Shown: positions 27,257 to 36,360, counted from the first letter of the stretch. The stretch is 64,000 nucleotides of DNA from CBDCUQ01 sp965222835 (GCA_965222835.1 CBDCUQ010000003.1:62001-126000), one strand, 5' to 3'. Numbers and translations: made by a program. Notes: a model not told the origin generated them from the sequence alone.

Positions 27257-28678
27257 TTAGCCGCCGCCAAAAAGCCATCTTTTGCCCAAGCGGATGAGAT
27301 CGTTCAGATTGACGTAAACGATAAGCAGCATGACGACCGCCAGACCGATTTGGAAGCCCACTTCCTGCATCCGCTGACTAAGTGGCCGTCGGCGCACAGC
27401 CTCGATCGAGTAGAACAAAAGGTGTCCGCCGTCCAAAATGGGGATCGGCAGCAGGTTGAGTAGGCCGATGTTGGCCGAAATTAACGCCGTCCAGCGCAAC
27501 AGCGGCTCGATGCCGCGATCAACAAAACGGGCGGTGACCTGAGCCATCATGATGGGGCCGCCCATTTGATCGGCGGACTGACGCTGCAGCACAATATCCC
27601 GCAGGCCGCCCAGCGTTTGGCTGATATTGAGCCAAGTTTCCGTCACACCCAAGCGTACGGCCTTGGCAAGGGATACAGGCCGGGGTTGTGGCAATGCCAC
27701 CGCAATTCCAATGCGTACGTGCTCAACCGAGGTGCCTGTTCCCTGTTCCACAACAACGGGCACCGGTGTCATGCGGAAGATCATGGTCTTCCCGTCGCGC
27801 AGCGCTTCGACCTCGATCTCCTTGCCAGGGCTTTTGCGGACGTTTTGGACAATGTCGTCAAAGGTCCGGATCGGCGTGTCATCGATTCGCGTGATGAGGT
27901 CTCCGGAGCGCATGCCGGCGCGGTCGGCAGGTCCTCCCTTCACAATTCCTCCGGCGCGCGGCGGATGGGCGGGGCGTGCACCGATGTCGCCAAACTTAAC
28001 CGTCACCCCAATTTCGTCGTCGAACTCCTTCTGTTCTGCCGTCACTTTGAAGTTCAAACGCTTGCCGTCCCGGTCGATGCCAATGTCGAACTCGCGCCCC
28101 GGCGACGGAAAGATTTCTCTGGCCAAGTCGTTGTAGGATTCGATCTCCGAGCCGTCGATGGACACAACGCGATCGCCCGGACGTATGCCTGCCTTTTCAG
28201 CCGGAGATCCCTTTTCGACGACTTGAAACACCGGTGACGTCTGACGCACGCCGACAACGGCATTTACGGAGGAATATAAGACGATCGCCAGCAGGAAATT
28301 GGCGAGAGGCCCTGCCGCAACGACAGCTGCTCGTTGCCAGAGCGGCTTGGTCTGGAAGGCACCCTTCTTTTCTTCCTCGGACAATTGCTTGAGGTTTTCT
28401 TCAGACGGCGCGCTCGCGGCATTCGCATCGTCGAGGAACCTGACGTAGCCACCAAGGGGAATGGCGGCGACGCGCCACCGGGTTCCCCTTCCGTCAACCC
28501 AGGCAAATAGCTCCTTGCCGAACCCAATCGAGAAGGTCGTGACCGTTACTCCGCACCAGCGCGCGACAAGAAAGTGGCCGAGCTCGTGGAAGAATATGAC
28601 AACCGTCAGGACGAACAGAAACCCGACCACCGATATGAAGCCGGTTGAAAACCAGGACGGTAAAATCTCGAGCATCAA
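27257..28678 (-). CDS. rseP: RIP metalloprotease RseP (site-2 protease)
   Basis: 473 residues. An inner-membrane zinc protease that cuts transmembrane segments of anti-sigma factors or cleaved signal peptides. The zinc motif HELGH lies in the first helix (VIFFHELGHFLVARWCG); two PDZ domains are visible (SPAEKAGIRPGDRVVSIDG and GPADRAGMRSGDLITRIDD), then the LDG zinc ligand motif NLLPIPILDGGHLLFY. C-terminal helices follow (IGLAVVMLLIVYVNLNDLIRL). It is 94 bp after dxr and 229 bp before bamA. Confidence 0.96.
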   Translation of the reverse strand: MMLEILPSWFSTGFISVVGFLFVLTVVIFFHELGHFLVARWCGVTVTTFSIGFGKELFAWVDGRGTRWRVAAIPLGGYVRFLDDANAASAPSEENLKQLSEEEKKGAFQTKPLWQRAAVVAAGPLANFLLAIVLYSSVNAVVGVRQTSPVFQVVEKGSPAEKAGIRPGDRVVSIDGSEIESYNDLAREIFPSPGREFDIGIDRDGKRLNFKVTAEQKEFDDEIGVTVKFGDIGARPAHPPRAGGIVKGGPADRAGMRSGDLITRIDDTPIRTFDDIVQNVRKSPGKEIEVEALRDGKTMIFRMTPVPVVVEQGTGTSVEHVRIGIAVALPQPRPVSLAKAVRLGVTETWLNISQTLGGLRDIVLQRQSADQMGGPIMMAQVTARFVDRGIEPLLRWTALISANIGLLNLLPIPILDGGHLLFYSIEAVRRRPLSQRMQEVGFQIGLAVVMLLIVYVNLNDLIRLGKRWLFGGG

Positions 28679-28772
28679 TCCCTTCTCCGTTCCTCGCTCT
28701 TCCGGTATGCGTCACGTGCGACCCGCATGGTGTCAGATTTGCGGATTGCCGAACGCAGGTAAAAAACGATGT

Positions 28773-29987
28773 TTAGTCGGGAAACGCCGATCGTGCCACG
28801 GCGCGGGCCTCCCGATCGACTTCCAGCACGTCCGCGAGTGATGCGGGCGCACGGAATAAGCCCCTTCTCTCAGCCAAATCGAGAGATGTGTCAACGACCC
28901 CTGCAATGTCGAGAAAACCAATCCTGCGACCAATGAAGGCGGCGACAGCCACCTCGTTGGCCGCATTCAGAACCGTCGGTGCGCCTCCGCCTCGTCGCAG
29001 TGCCCGTTTTGCAAGACTAAGGCAGGGGAACCGCGATTCGTCGGGGCTCTCGAATGTGAGGCTCCCGAGCTCTGCAAGATCGAGACGCGGTACAGAAGTC
29101 TCCATCCGTTCGGGCCACGACAATGCGAACGCAATCGGTGTACGCATGTCCGGCGGCGCCAGCTGCGCGAGTATCGACCCGTCGCGGAAACCAACAAGAC
29201 AATGAACGATCGACTGGGGATGCACTACGGCGCTGAGCTGAGATGCCTCAATTGGAAAGAGATGGTAGGCCTCGATCAATTCGAGCCCTTTGTTCATGAG
29301 GGTTGCTGAATCGATCGTGACTTTTGCGCCCATCGACCAATTCGGATGGCGCATAGCCTGCTCCGGGGTTGCCGCCGCGAGCTGGTCGCGTCCCCACGTC
29401 CGAAATGGTCCGCCTGATGCCGTCAGCGTGATGGTCTCGATTGCGTCAGCATCGGCCGAGCCGATTGCTTGGAACGCGGCGGCATGCTCGCTATCGACCG
29501 GGATAAGCTCGGCGCCCGCGCGATTGATCTCATCGAGAAAAATGTTGCCGGCGGAGACCAGACATTCCTTGTTGGCAAGTGCAATGCGCCTGCCCTGGCG
29601 CGCTGCGGCAAATGTCGGTGCCAAACCTGCTGCGCCGACGATCGCGGCCATAATGCAATCGGCGGGAATAGTGGCGGCTTCGATGAGAGCGTTTGGACCG
29701 GCGGCTGCGCGGACTCCTGTGCCCTCCAGGCGATCCCGCAATTCACTCAATCCGGACTCGTCGCCGAGTACGGCAACCTCAGCGCGGTGAAGGCGCGCAA
29801 GTTCGGCAAGCTTTGCGGTGTTGGATTGCGCTGTTAGTGCAACGACTTCGAATTTCTGCGGGTCGCGGCCAATGAGATCGAGTGTACTTGCGCCGATCGA
29901 GCCGGTTGCACCAAGAATCGAAACGCGCTTGCGGCCGGATTGCGCCGCCACCTGCGGCGGGTATGATGCTTCGCCCGAAAGTGCCAT
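28773..29987 (-). CDS. dxr: 1-deoxy-D-xylulose 5-phosphate reductoisomerase
   Basis: 404 residues from ATG 29987; an upstream alternative at 30032 adds 15 residues. DXR makes 2-C-methyl-D-erythritol 4-phosphate, the second step of the DXP isoprenoid route that feeds undecaprenyl phosphate. NADPH site VSILGATGSIGASTLDLI, then ALANKECLVSAG, PVDSEHAAAFQ (metal ligands), TASGGPFRTW, HPNWSMGAKVTIDSATLMNKGLE (central part) and VLNAANEVAVAAFI. Length matches the family. Confidence 0.97.
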   Translation of the reverse strand: MALSGEASYPPQVAAQSGRKRVSILGATGSIGASTLDLIGRDPQKFEVVALTAQSNTAKLAELARLHRAEVAVLGDESGLSELRDRLEGTGVRAAAGPNALIEAATIPADCIMAAIVGAAGLAPTFAAARQGRRIALANKECLVSAGNIFLDEINRAGAELIPVDSEHAAAFQAIGSADADAIETITLTASGGPFRTWGRDQLAAATPEQAMRHPNWSMGAKVTIDSATLMNKGLELIEAYHLFPIEASQLSAVVHPQSIVHCLVGFRDGSILAQLAPPDMRTPIAFALSWPERMETSVPRLDLAELGSLTFESPDESRFPCLSLAKRALRRGGGAPTVLNAANEVAVAAFIGRRIGFLDIAGVVDTSLDLAERRGLFRAPASLADVLEVDREARAVARSAFPD

Positions 29988-30068
29988 GGGGGACGTACCT
30001 AACGCCAATCTAGTAGGCTGCGCCAGCCTCATTCCGCACTTGCGCGCCGGTCAATTTCCCGCAGGTGC

Positions 30069-30935
30069 TCACCGGCTGAAACCTAGCAGTGTTCTTGCGG
30101 GGACTTCAGGGCCGAGAAAAAGCGCCAAAAGACCTGCCAGGACAGCCGCCGCGACCAGGCCATCCGTACGGTCCATGAAGCCACCGTGCCCTGGAATGAG
30201 CGTGCTCGCATCTTTCACCCCAAAGGCTCGCTTCAGCGCCGATTCAACCAGATCTCCGGCCTGAGAGACAAGACCAAGTAGGAGCGCCGTGATGAAAAGG
30301 GGGATAGCGGCGCCCCAGGTCAGCAGATGAAAGACACTGCCCGCGAGACCTGCGGCCAGGACGCCGCCAACGAGCCCCGACCACGTCTTATTGGGCGAAA
30401 CCGAGGGCGCGAGTTTGGGGCCGCCGATCAGTCTGCCGACCGCGTAAGCCACCGTATCGGCGGACCACACAACAGCAAACAGGAACAGGATGGCGAGGAA
30501 GCCAAGCCAATCATCGCTTGCACGGATCCACAGAAGCGCGACCGACGGTAGTCCCGTGTACAAGACACCTGCTGCTGACATAAGCGAACGGCCACCCAAC
30601 TCGAGCGCGATAACGATCAGCGCGCCGGCGACAACGGCGGCAAGCCCGAGCGCGGCCAATCCAAATGCGCTCAGGACGACGGCCAGCACCGTCGACATCG
30701 CGTGCACGGCCAGCGTCGCATCGAAGTCGTTTCTAGCGCGAACCACGCGCGCCCATTCCCAACTCATCAGAACGGCAATAACGAGAACCAGTATCGCGAA
30801 CGGTAACGTACCCGCCCATACCGCGCCCCCTGCCAGGATTGCCAGAAGGATGCCGGCGATGATGCGGGACTTCAAATCTCCACCGAGGCCATCCGGCGCT
30901 GCAGGGCCTGTCTCAGTCGTGACGTCGTCTTCCAT
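30069..30935 (-). CDS. cdsA: Phosphatidate cytidylyltransferase
   Basis: 288 residues, an integral membrane enzyme with about eight hydrophobic segments that makes CDP-diacylglycerol for phospholipids. The C-terminal family signature is split over GRLIGGPKLAPSVSPNKTWSG and KRAFGVKDASTLIPGHGGFMDRTDG (latter part), with Lys/Asp residues of the CDS family. AGGACG lies upstream of the ATG. Only 10 bp separate it from uppS, so the two are co-transcribed. Confidence 0.96.
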   Translation of the reverse strand: MEDDVTTETGPAAPDGLGGDLKSRIIAGILLAILAGGAVWAGTLPFAILVLVIAVLMSWEWARVVRARNDFDATLAVHAMSTVLAVVLSAFGLAALGLAAVVAGALIVIALELGGRSLMSAAGVLYTGLPSVALLWIRASDDWLGFLAILFLFAVVWSADTVAYAVGRLIGGPKLAPSVSPNKTWSGLVGGVLAAGLAGSVFHLLTWGAAIPLFITALLLGLVSQAGDLVESALKRAFGVKDASTLIPGHGGFMDRTDGLVAAAVLAGLLALFLGPEVPARTLLGFSR

Positions 30936-30945
30936 GCGGATCGTC

Positions 30946-31731
30946 CTATGCCGTGGATCGACGTGTCAGACCGCCAAACCGGCGATCGCGTCTTTGATAG
31001 TTCTCGATGGCAAGTTCGAGCTGCTCTTTGCCAAAGTCAGGCCAGTAGACATCCATGAACACCAGCTCGGTGTAAGCCGTCTGCCAGAGCAGAAAGTTCG
31101 ACAGACGCAATTCGCCACTCGTGCGTATGAGAAGATCCGGGTCGGGGATACCCGAGGTGTCGAGTGCGCGCTCGATGTGCTCGGGCGTGATTTCATTCGG
31201 ATCGAGGCGTCCAGAAACCGCCTCTCGCGCCAAACGCTGCGTGGCCCGCGCCAGTTCCTGACGCGATCCGTAATTGAAGGCAATCACCAACGTGAGCGCG
31301 GTGTTCGCGGATGTTAGCTCGACGGCTTCGTCAATAAGTGACAGGAGCTCGGAATCGACGTTTTGACGATCACCAATGCGAAGAATGCGTATGTTCTGTT
31401 TGTGGAGCTCAGCAAGGTCTCTTCGGATGTACCGCTTCATTAGCCCCATGAGATCATCGATCTCTTCGGCCGGCCTTGACCAGTTTTCAGATGAAAAGCT
31501 GTAGATCGTCAGATAGGGAATACCAAGCTCGACGGCCGCCCGGACCGTTCGGCGCACAGCCTCGACGCCCGAGCGATGCCCGGCAGCACGCGACATGCCG
31601 CGCTCGCCAGCCCAGCGTCCGTTTCCATCCATGATAATCGCGACATGACGCGGCACCTTGCATTGGGACGTATCGTCCCCGGTTCTGCGTTGTACGATTT
31701 CAGAATTGTCTGCCACTCGGTTCGGTCCCAA
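30946..31731 (-). CDS. uppS: Isoprenyl transferase (undecaprenyl diphosphate synthase)
   Basis: 261 residues. Adds isoprene units in cis to farnesyl diphosphate, giving the lipid carrier for cell-wall synthesis. Signature HVAIIMDGNGRWA contains the catalytic Asp; GHRSGVEAVRRTVRAA, TIYSFSSENWSRP, AFNYGSRQEL and the C-terminal PDLLIRTSGELRLSNFLLWQ match the UppS family. Start chosen at the first ATG; about 25 N-terminal residues before the core are typical of alphaproteobacteria. Confidence 0.97.
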   Translation of the reverse strand: MGPNRVADNSEIVQRRTGDDTSQCKVPRHVAIIMDGNGRWAGERGMSRAAGHRSGVEAVRRTVRAAVELGIPYLTIYSFSSENWSRPAEEIDDLMGLMKRYIRRDLAELHKQNIRILRIGDRQNVDSELLSLIDEAVELTSANTALTLVIAFNYGSRQELARATQRLAREAVSGRLDPNEITPEHIERALDTSGIPDPDLLIRTSGELRLSNFLLWQTAYTELVFMDVYWPDFGKEQLELAIENYQRRDRRFGGLTRRSTA

Positions 31732-31771
31732 TCATTGATCCCGCAGCGTACCACGGCGACCTCTTCCGTTC

Positions 31772-32335
31772 TCAGACTTTTTGGATCTCGGTTTCCTTGG
31801 CTGCCAAGGTCTGATCGATCTCCTTGATCAATTTGTCGGTCAGCTCCTGCACCTTGGCGGAGTTACCATGGTGCTCGTCCTGGCCCATCTTTCCTTCTTT
31901 TTCCAGCTTCTTGAGAATCTCCATGCCGTCGCGACGCACATTGCGTACTGCAACACGATGGCTTTCGGCAAACTTGTGCGCCTGCTTGACGAGCTCCTGC
32001 CGGCGCTCTGCCGTCGGAACCGGCAACGGCAAGCGGACAATGGCCCCGTCGACCACGGGATTGACACCGAGATTTGCCTCACGCAACGCCTTTTCGACGG
32101 CCTGCAGGTTCGAGCGATCCCAGACCTGGACGGTGATCATGCGGGGCTCGGGAACCGAAACTGTCGCGACCTGATTGACGGGCATCTTCGAGCCGTAAAC
32201 CGGGACCTGCACCGTATCTAGGAGGTGAGCGCTGGCACGGCCGGTTCGCAGTCCGGACAACTCTCGCTTGAACGCCTCCAAAGAAGCGCGCATGCGCCTC
32301 TCGATTTCGTCGATATCGTAGCTTTGCAGCGACAT
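31772..32335 (-). CDS. frr: Ribosome recycling factor
   Basis: 187 residues, normal for RRF. With EF-G it splits post-termination ribosomes. The long helical domain begins DIDEIERRMRASLEAFKREL and GLRTGRASAHLLD, then VYGSKMPVNQVATVSVPEPR and VWDRSNLQAVEKAL; domain I closes with RVAVRNVRRDGMEILKKLEK and EIQKV. It lies between pyrH and uppS in the conserved order. Confidence 0.97.
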   Translation of the reverse strand: MSLQSYDIDEIERRMRASLEAFKRELSGLRTGRASAHLLDTVQVPVYGSKMPVNQVATVSVPEPRMITVQVWDRSNLQAVEKALREANLGVNPVVDGAIVRLPLPVPTAERRQELVKQAHKFAESHRVAVRNVRRDGMEILKKLEKEGKMGQDEHHGNSAKVQELTDKLIKEIDQTLAAKETEIQKV

Positions 32336-32454
32336 GATCTGTCCTTCCCATTCAACTGCGCCAGCTCTGCACGCTCCTCAGACCCTGAGCGAGAATGCGT
32401 GCCTTCCGACGCAACGGCCGTTCTATCCGGCGCCCCGAGCGGGCGCCCGCAGAC

Positions 32455-33180
32455 CTAGCCCTGAATTAGGGTCGCGTGGGCCGTACCGCGTACCACCCGC
32501 AGTATATTACCCGGCTCCTCAATCGAAAATACAATTACCGGAAGCCCATTATCGCGGGCAAGCGCGATTGCGGCACCGTCCATCACCTTGAGATCGCGGG
32601 ACAGGACTTCGGCGTGGGTCAGGCGGTCGTAGCGCTTGGCCGATGAATCCTTCTTGGGGTCGGCCGAATAAACACCGTCGACTTGCGTGGCCTTGGCCAT
32701 CGCATCACAGTCCATTTCGATTGCCCGCAATGTCGCCGCCGTGTCCGTTGTGAAAAACGGATTGCCGGTTCCAGATGCGAATATGAGAACACGGCCCTTC
32801 CTCATGTGGTGCTGTGCCTTGGGACGTGAGTAGGGTTCGCAGACCGTTGGCATAGGAATAGCGGACATAACGCGCGACGGCGTGCCAAGATGCTCGAGTG
32901 CATTCTGGAAAGCGAGCGCGTTCATCACGGTCGCAAGCATGCCCATGTAGTCGGCGGCTGCGCGGTCCATACCCTTTGCCGCACCGGCGAGGCCGCGAAA
33001 GATATTGCCGCCGCCAATGACAATGGACATCTCGCAGCCGGCGTTCACGGCCTCGGTCACGTCGCGGGCAACGCGTTCAGCAACCGCCATGTCGATCCCA
33101 TAAGTGCTCTCGCCCATGAGCGCCTCGCCGGAAATCTTCAGCAAGAGCCGTTTGTATTTGATGTCCTGGCCCGAAGGCAT
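32455..33180 (-). CDS. pyrH: UMP kinase
   Basis: 241 residues from ATG 33180, which follows GAGGAG by 6 nt; the frame extends 22 codons further without family similarity. Phosphorylates UMP to UDP. Motifs: YKRLLLKISGEALMG, VIGGGNIFRG, MDRAAADYMGMLATVMNALA and GTGNPFFTTDTAA, all of the hexameric bacterial UMP kinase. A GC-rich hairpin without a T-tract lies at 32429-32447 between pyrH and frr. Confidence 0.97.
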   Translation of the reverse strand: MPSGQDIKYKRLLLKISGEALMGESTYGIDMAVAERVARDVTEAVNAGCEMSIVIGGGNIFRGLAGAAKGMDRAAADYMGMLATVMNALAFQNALEHLGTPSRVMSAIPMPTVCEPYSRPKAQHHMRKGRVLIFASGTGNPFFTTDTAATLRAIEMDCDAMAKATQVDGVYSADPKKDSSAKRYDRLTHAEVLSRDLKVMDGAAIALARDNGLPVIVFSIEEPGNILRVVRGTAHATLIQG

Positions 33181-33444
33181 TGCTGCTCCTCGATTGCATA
33201 GAGCGGGTCGCGATTCCGGCCGGAGGCAAACATCCGCCGGGCGCAAACACCTATCCCATGAGTCTTACGTCTGACCAGCCTAAAAAGCCCAGGTATCAAC
33301 CTCTTCGATGCCCTAGAAATCATCAATTTTGGGGGTGGGAGATCCCCATTTCGGCGTGACACCTTCAAAGTCGCGCTGCCGAGAGTCTGTCTGATCTAAG
33401 TCGGACTCTAAGTCGGACCACCCGCTCCTTCGGCCGGACACGCT

Positions 33445-33478
33445 CTAAGAAAACCGGCCGGGCAGAGCACCGGCCGGT
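33445..33478 (-). terminator. Rho-independent terminator downstream of tsf
   Basis: Read on the reverse strand: ACCGGCCGG, 8-nt loop, CCGGCCGGT, followed by TTTCTTAG. The 9-bp GC stem lies 62 bp past the tsf stop. It separates rpsB-tsf from pyrH and the rest. The remaining 33181-33444 upstream of pyrH holds no gene and must include the pyrH promoter. Confidence 0.85.
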
Positions 33479-33539
33479 ACGAATGCTTGCAAAGCCGCTC
33501 TGGGGTCTCAATCTTTTCCCCTTGGGCGGCCAGCGCGGC

Positions 33540-34496
33540 TTACGCTTTGGATCCGGCTTTTGCCGACGCGGCGCCAACTGTTTTGGCGACCTCGGCGGCG
33601 AAGTCCTCCTCTTTCTTCTCGACACCCTCACCCAGGGCAAAGCGCACAAAACCGGTCACCTTAATCGGCTGGCCAGACTCCTTCTCCGCGGTCTTGACAG
33701 CCTGTTCGACGGTTGCCTTGCCATCGAGCACGAACACCTGGCTCATCAGGCAGACCTGCTGGAAGAATTCCTTCTTTAGCCGGCCTTCGACCATCTTCTC
33801 GATGATCTCCTTCGGCTTGCCGGAGGCCGCCGCCTGCTCGGTGTAGAAGGCACGTTCCTTCTCGACCGCGGCGGGATCGAGGTCAGCGGAGGTCACCGCG
33901 AGCGGACTGGACGCAGCGACGTGCATCGCAAGTTGACGTCCGAATTCGGTCAGCTTGGCGTTGTCGCCAAGGCCTTCGAGCGCAACGAGCACGCCGATCT
34001 TGCCAACACCCTCGGCGGCGCGATTGTGGATATATCCGGCAACGATACCGTCTTTGACCGACAGGGCTGCCGTGCGCCGCACGACCATGTTCTCCCCGAT
34101 CGTAGCAATGGCGTCCTTAACTTGCTCCTCGATCGTCTTCGGTCCTCCAGGAAACTTGGCCGCCAGAAGCGCGCTGAGGTCGCCCTTTGCTGCCGGTGCG
34201 AGCGAGGTAATCTTCTGCACCATGTCCTGGAACTGATCGTTGCGGGCAACGAAGTCGGTTTCGGAGTTGACCTCGACGAGAGCGCCGGTCTTTCCGGTCG
34301 AGACGACGCCGATGAGGCCCTGGGCCGCGACGCGATCTGACTTTGTCCCTGCCTTGGTTATGCCCTTCTTTCGCAGCCATTCCATCGCGGCATCCATATC
34401 GCCGTTGTTTTCGGTCAGGGCTTTCTTGCAGTCCATCATGCCGGCGCCAGTCTTGTCGCGCAGCTGTTTGACCATGCCTGCGGTGATCTCAGTCAT
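33540..34496 (-). CDS. tsf: Translation elongation factor Ts
   Basis: 318 residues. Guanine nucleotide exchange factor for EF-Tu. The N-terminal UBA-like domain is MVKQLRDKTGAGMMDCKKAL; the core includes GLIGVVSTGKTGALVEVNSETDFVARND (central part) and HVAASSPLAV, and the C-terminus has EQAVKTAEKESGQPIKVTGFVRFALGEG in part. It is 115 bp after rpsB; this gap contains an imperfect hairpin (34552-34594). A terminator follows. Confidence 0.97.
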   Translation of the reverse strand: MTEITAGMVKQLRDKTGAGMMDCKKALTENNGDMDAAMEWLRKKGITKAGTKSDRVAAQGLIGVVSTGKTGALVEVNSETDFVARNDQFQDMVQKITSLAPAAKGDLSALLAAKFPGGPKTIEEQVKDAIATIGENMVVRRTAALSVKDGIVAGYIHNRAAEGVGKIGVLVALEGLGDNAKLTEFGRQLAMHVAASSPLAVTSADLDPAAVEKERAFYTEQAAASGKPKEIIEKMVEGRLKKEFFQQVCLMSQVFVLDGKATVEQAVKTAEKESGQPIKVTGFVRFALGEGVEKKEEDFAAEVAKTVGAASAKAGSKA

Positions 34497-34611
34497 TTTT
34501 CAGTCCTTTTGCTGAAAGCGGTGTGCGACGTGCGCACTGAGCGTGGTGTTGGCGGCAGATGGCCGAGACGCGGCGTCCTTGCTCATCTACCGCCGTAATG
34601 TTTTCGCCCGA

Positions 34612-35595
34612 TCAGGGCGCTGTGGCTTCGACGAGCTTCTTGGCTTGGGCAATCCAACCGTCTTTTTCAATCTGGCCGTCGAGCTTCAACTGCCGGTCAA
34701 GCGCGGCCTGATCGTCAGCCGAGAGGTCGGCAATCTGCCAGTAATGAAATACGCCGGCATCGTTGAGCTTTTGCGCAACCTTGCTGTCAACGCCGCTGAT
34801 GCGCTGCAAGTCGTCGGCTTCGCCGCGAGGGCTATCGATGCCGGTGAACGTGTGGATCTCCTCGGCGGGCGGGGCTTCCGACGCACCGACGTCAACACCC
34901 GCTGCGCCTTGCGCCCGCTCCAAGCCATCAAGGGACGCCCGTGCGATCAGGTCGCAGTAGAGCGTGATGGCGCGGCCCGCATCGTCATTGCCGGGAACCG
35001 GGAAGTCGATACCGTCGGGGTCGCAGTTGGTGTCGACCACGGCGATGATCGGAATGTTGAGCTTGCGCGCCTCTTCAATGGCGATCTTTTCCTTGTTCGT
35101 GTCGATGACGAACAGAAGATCGGGGACACCGCCCATGTCCTTAATGCCGCCCAGCGCCTGATCGAGCTTGTCGCGCTCGCGCTGAATGTTGAGCACTTCT
35201 TTCTTGGTACGGCCCTGGGGATCGGCCAGGATATCGTCAAGCTGACGCAGGCGCCGGATCGACTGCGAGATGGTCTTCCAGTTGGTCAGCGTTCCGCCCA
35301 GCCAACGGTGGTTGATAAAGTACTGGGCCGAGCGCTTGGCTGCGTCCTTGATGCCGTCCGAAGCCTGGCGCTTGGTGGCAACCATCAACACGCGGCCGCC
35401 GCCTGCTACGGTATCCGAGATCTTGACCAGCGCCTGGTGCAACAGCGGCGTCGTCTGGGTCAGATCGATGATGTGAATATTGTTGCGGGCGCCATAAATG
35501 AAGGGCGCCATTTTTGGGTTCCAACGGTGGGATTGGTGACCAAAGTGTACGCCAGCTTCCAAGAGCTGACGCATATTGAACGCGGGAAGCGTCAT
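34612..35595 (-). CDS. rpsB: 30S ribosomal protein S2 with C-terminal HhH-like extension
   Basis: 327 residues, against about 240 in E. coli. S2 sits between head and body of the small subunit. The ribosomal part is clear: MRQLLEAGVHFGHQSHRWNPKM (within 20-residue pieces), NNIHIIDLTQT, RQASDGIKDAA, and NIPIIAVVDTNCDPDGIDFP. After an acidic linker near 240-260, residues 265-325 form an added domain (LQRISGVDSKVAQKLNDAG, HYWQIADLSADDQAALDRQL) with a helix-hairpin-helix-like pattern. Such extensions are known in alphaproteobacterial S2. The gene opens the leftward block, with AAAAGGA before its ATG. Confidence 0.97.
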   Translation of the reverse strand: MTLPAFNMRQLLEAGVHFGHQSHRWNPKMAPFIYGARNNIHIIDLTQTTPLLHQALVKISDTVAGGGRVLMVATKRQASDGIKDAAKRSAQYFINHRWLGGTLTNWKTISQSIRRLRQLDDILADPQGRTKKEVLNIQRERDKLDQALGGIKDMGGVPDLLFVIDTNKEKIAIEEARKLNIPIIAVVDTNCDPDGIDFPVPGNDDAGRAITLYCDLIARASLDGLERAQGAAGVDVGASEAPPAEEIHTFTGIDSPRGEADDLQRISGVDSKVAQKLNDAGVFHYWQIADLSADDQAALDRQLKLDGQIEKDGWIAQAKKLVEATAP

Positions 35596-35862
35596 GCGCG
35601 GTATCCTTTTCCGGTTCGACCTCCGCGGCCCTTAAGAAGAAAAACACGAGCAATCAAAATTGCTTATGTTTATCCACCGGAGCGAACGACGGGGCTTTCA
35701 ATCCGCCGGGCGCATGGGACCGCGTGTGTGATGGAGGGGCTTATGCCGGAAGTCGGGGTGAAAGGCAAGGATCGCGGCGCGGGTGGGGTCCTTCACGGAC
35801 AACTTGCCGCCGCCTTCTCCGTTTGGGGCCGTACGCCACCTGCGGGGGCGTAAGGGCTCCTG

Positions 35863-35903
35863 TCAAAAAAAAGGACCCCAGGGCGGGAGCGGCCCCGGGG
35901 TCA
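35863..35903 (-). terminator. Rho-independent terminator of the small secreted protein gene
   Basis: On the reverse strand a stem GACCCC-GGGGC / GCCCT-GGGGTC is followed by eight T residues (TCCTTTTTTTT), 45 bp past the stop of the gene at 35949. The region 35596-35862, between this point and rpsB, holds no gene and must carry the rpsB promoter. Confidence 0.85.
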
Positions 35904-35948
35904 AGTTTTAGGAGGAAGGTCGTGTAAGCGTAACGTTCGGTTCGTGGC

Positions 35949-36218
35949 TTACTGGCAGTGCTGCTGGAGCTGCCAAGCAACCACTTTGCAGTTGAAGCCG
36001 CTCTTGTCGCACTTGCGAACCGGCGTCTTGATGTAGCTGCAGTAGTAGTCTCCGGCGCGGCCTTCGTAGCCGTTCGTCGCGCGGTCGAACGTGTAGGTCT
36101 CGGAGAAGAACTCCTTGCCGCTGCCGGCTTCAGCAGTGGTGCTGCCGAGCACGTTGGCGAATGCGGTTGCGCCGATAGCGAGAGCGATCGCAATGGTCCT
36201 GAGCGAAGCGTGAGTCAT
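35949..36218 (-). CDS. Small secreted Cys-containing protein, 89 residues
   Basis: Start at ATG 36218, preceded by GGAG at 9 nt; an ATG at 36233 is possible. A signal peptide (LRTIAIALAIGATAFANVLGS, split by eye, ending near TAEA) leads to a mature part of about 60 residues with four Cys (DYYCSY, VRKCDKS, FNCKV, QHCQ at the very end), suggesting two disulphides in the periplasm or outside. No family name is recognised. It is a single-gene unit with its own terminator. A LexA-like box and a palindrome lie about 75 bp upstream. Confidence 0.75.
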   Translation of the reverse strand: MTHASLRTIAIALAIGATAFANVLGSTTAEAGSGKEFFSETYTFDRATNGYEGRAGDYYCSYIKTPVRKCDKSGFNCKVVAWQLQQHCQ

Positions 36219-36287
36219 TTTCGTTTTCTCCATCCTGGGCTCTTGGCCCGTCCTGTCGGTTGATGGACAAAACGTACGCGCTCTCGT

Positions 36288-36313
36288 GTTCGCCCGCTGT
36301 TCCAGCTGGAACA
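36288..36313. promoter_or_regulatory. LexA-like box (GTTC-N7-GTTC) overlapping a 16-bp palindrome
   Basis: GTTC at 36288-36291 and GTTC at 36299-36302 with a 7-base spacer match the alphaproteobacterial LexA operator. The second half overlaps the perfect palindrome TGTTCCAGCTGGAACA (36298-36313). It lies upstream of the small secreted protein gene. About two such direct-repeat matches would be expected by chance in 64 kb, so the call rests on its position between genes. Confidence 0.4.
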
Positions 36314-36332
36314 CATGTGAGAAAAACGCGTG

Positions 36333-36360
36333 AAGCCCCGTAAATTGGGGCTTTTCTTCG
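36333..36360 (+). terminator. Terminator-like hairpin on + strand without an upstream + gene
   Basis: AAGCCCC, 7-nt loop, GGGGCTT followed by TTCTTCGTT on the + strand. The reverse strand lacks a T-tract, so the orientation is +. No + strand protein gene ends before it; the preceding 100 bp hold the LexA-like box and palindrome. It could end a small RNA or simply shield the RND gene region. Confidence 0.55.

Noticed and set aside
34543..35853. 436-codon + strand frame
   Set aside because: It lies entirely antisense to rpsB and its promoter region, has no domain and mirrors rpsB codon bias.
35741..36193. 150-codon - strand frame overlapping the small secreted protein
   Set aside because: The alternative frame has a signal peptide, ribosome site and terminator in the right place; this frame is Ser/Pro/Ala-rich noise.
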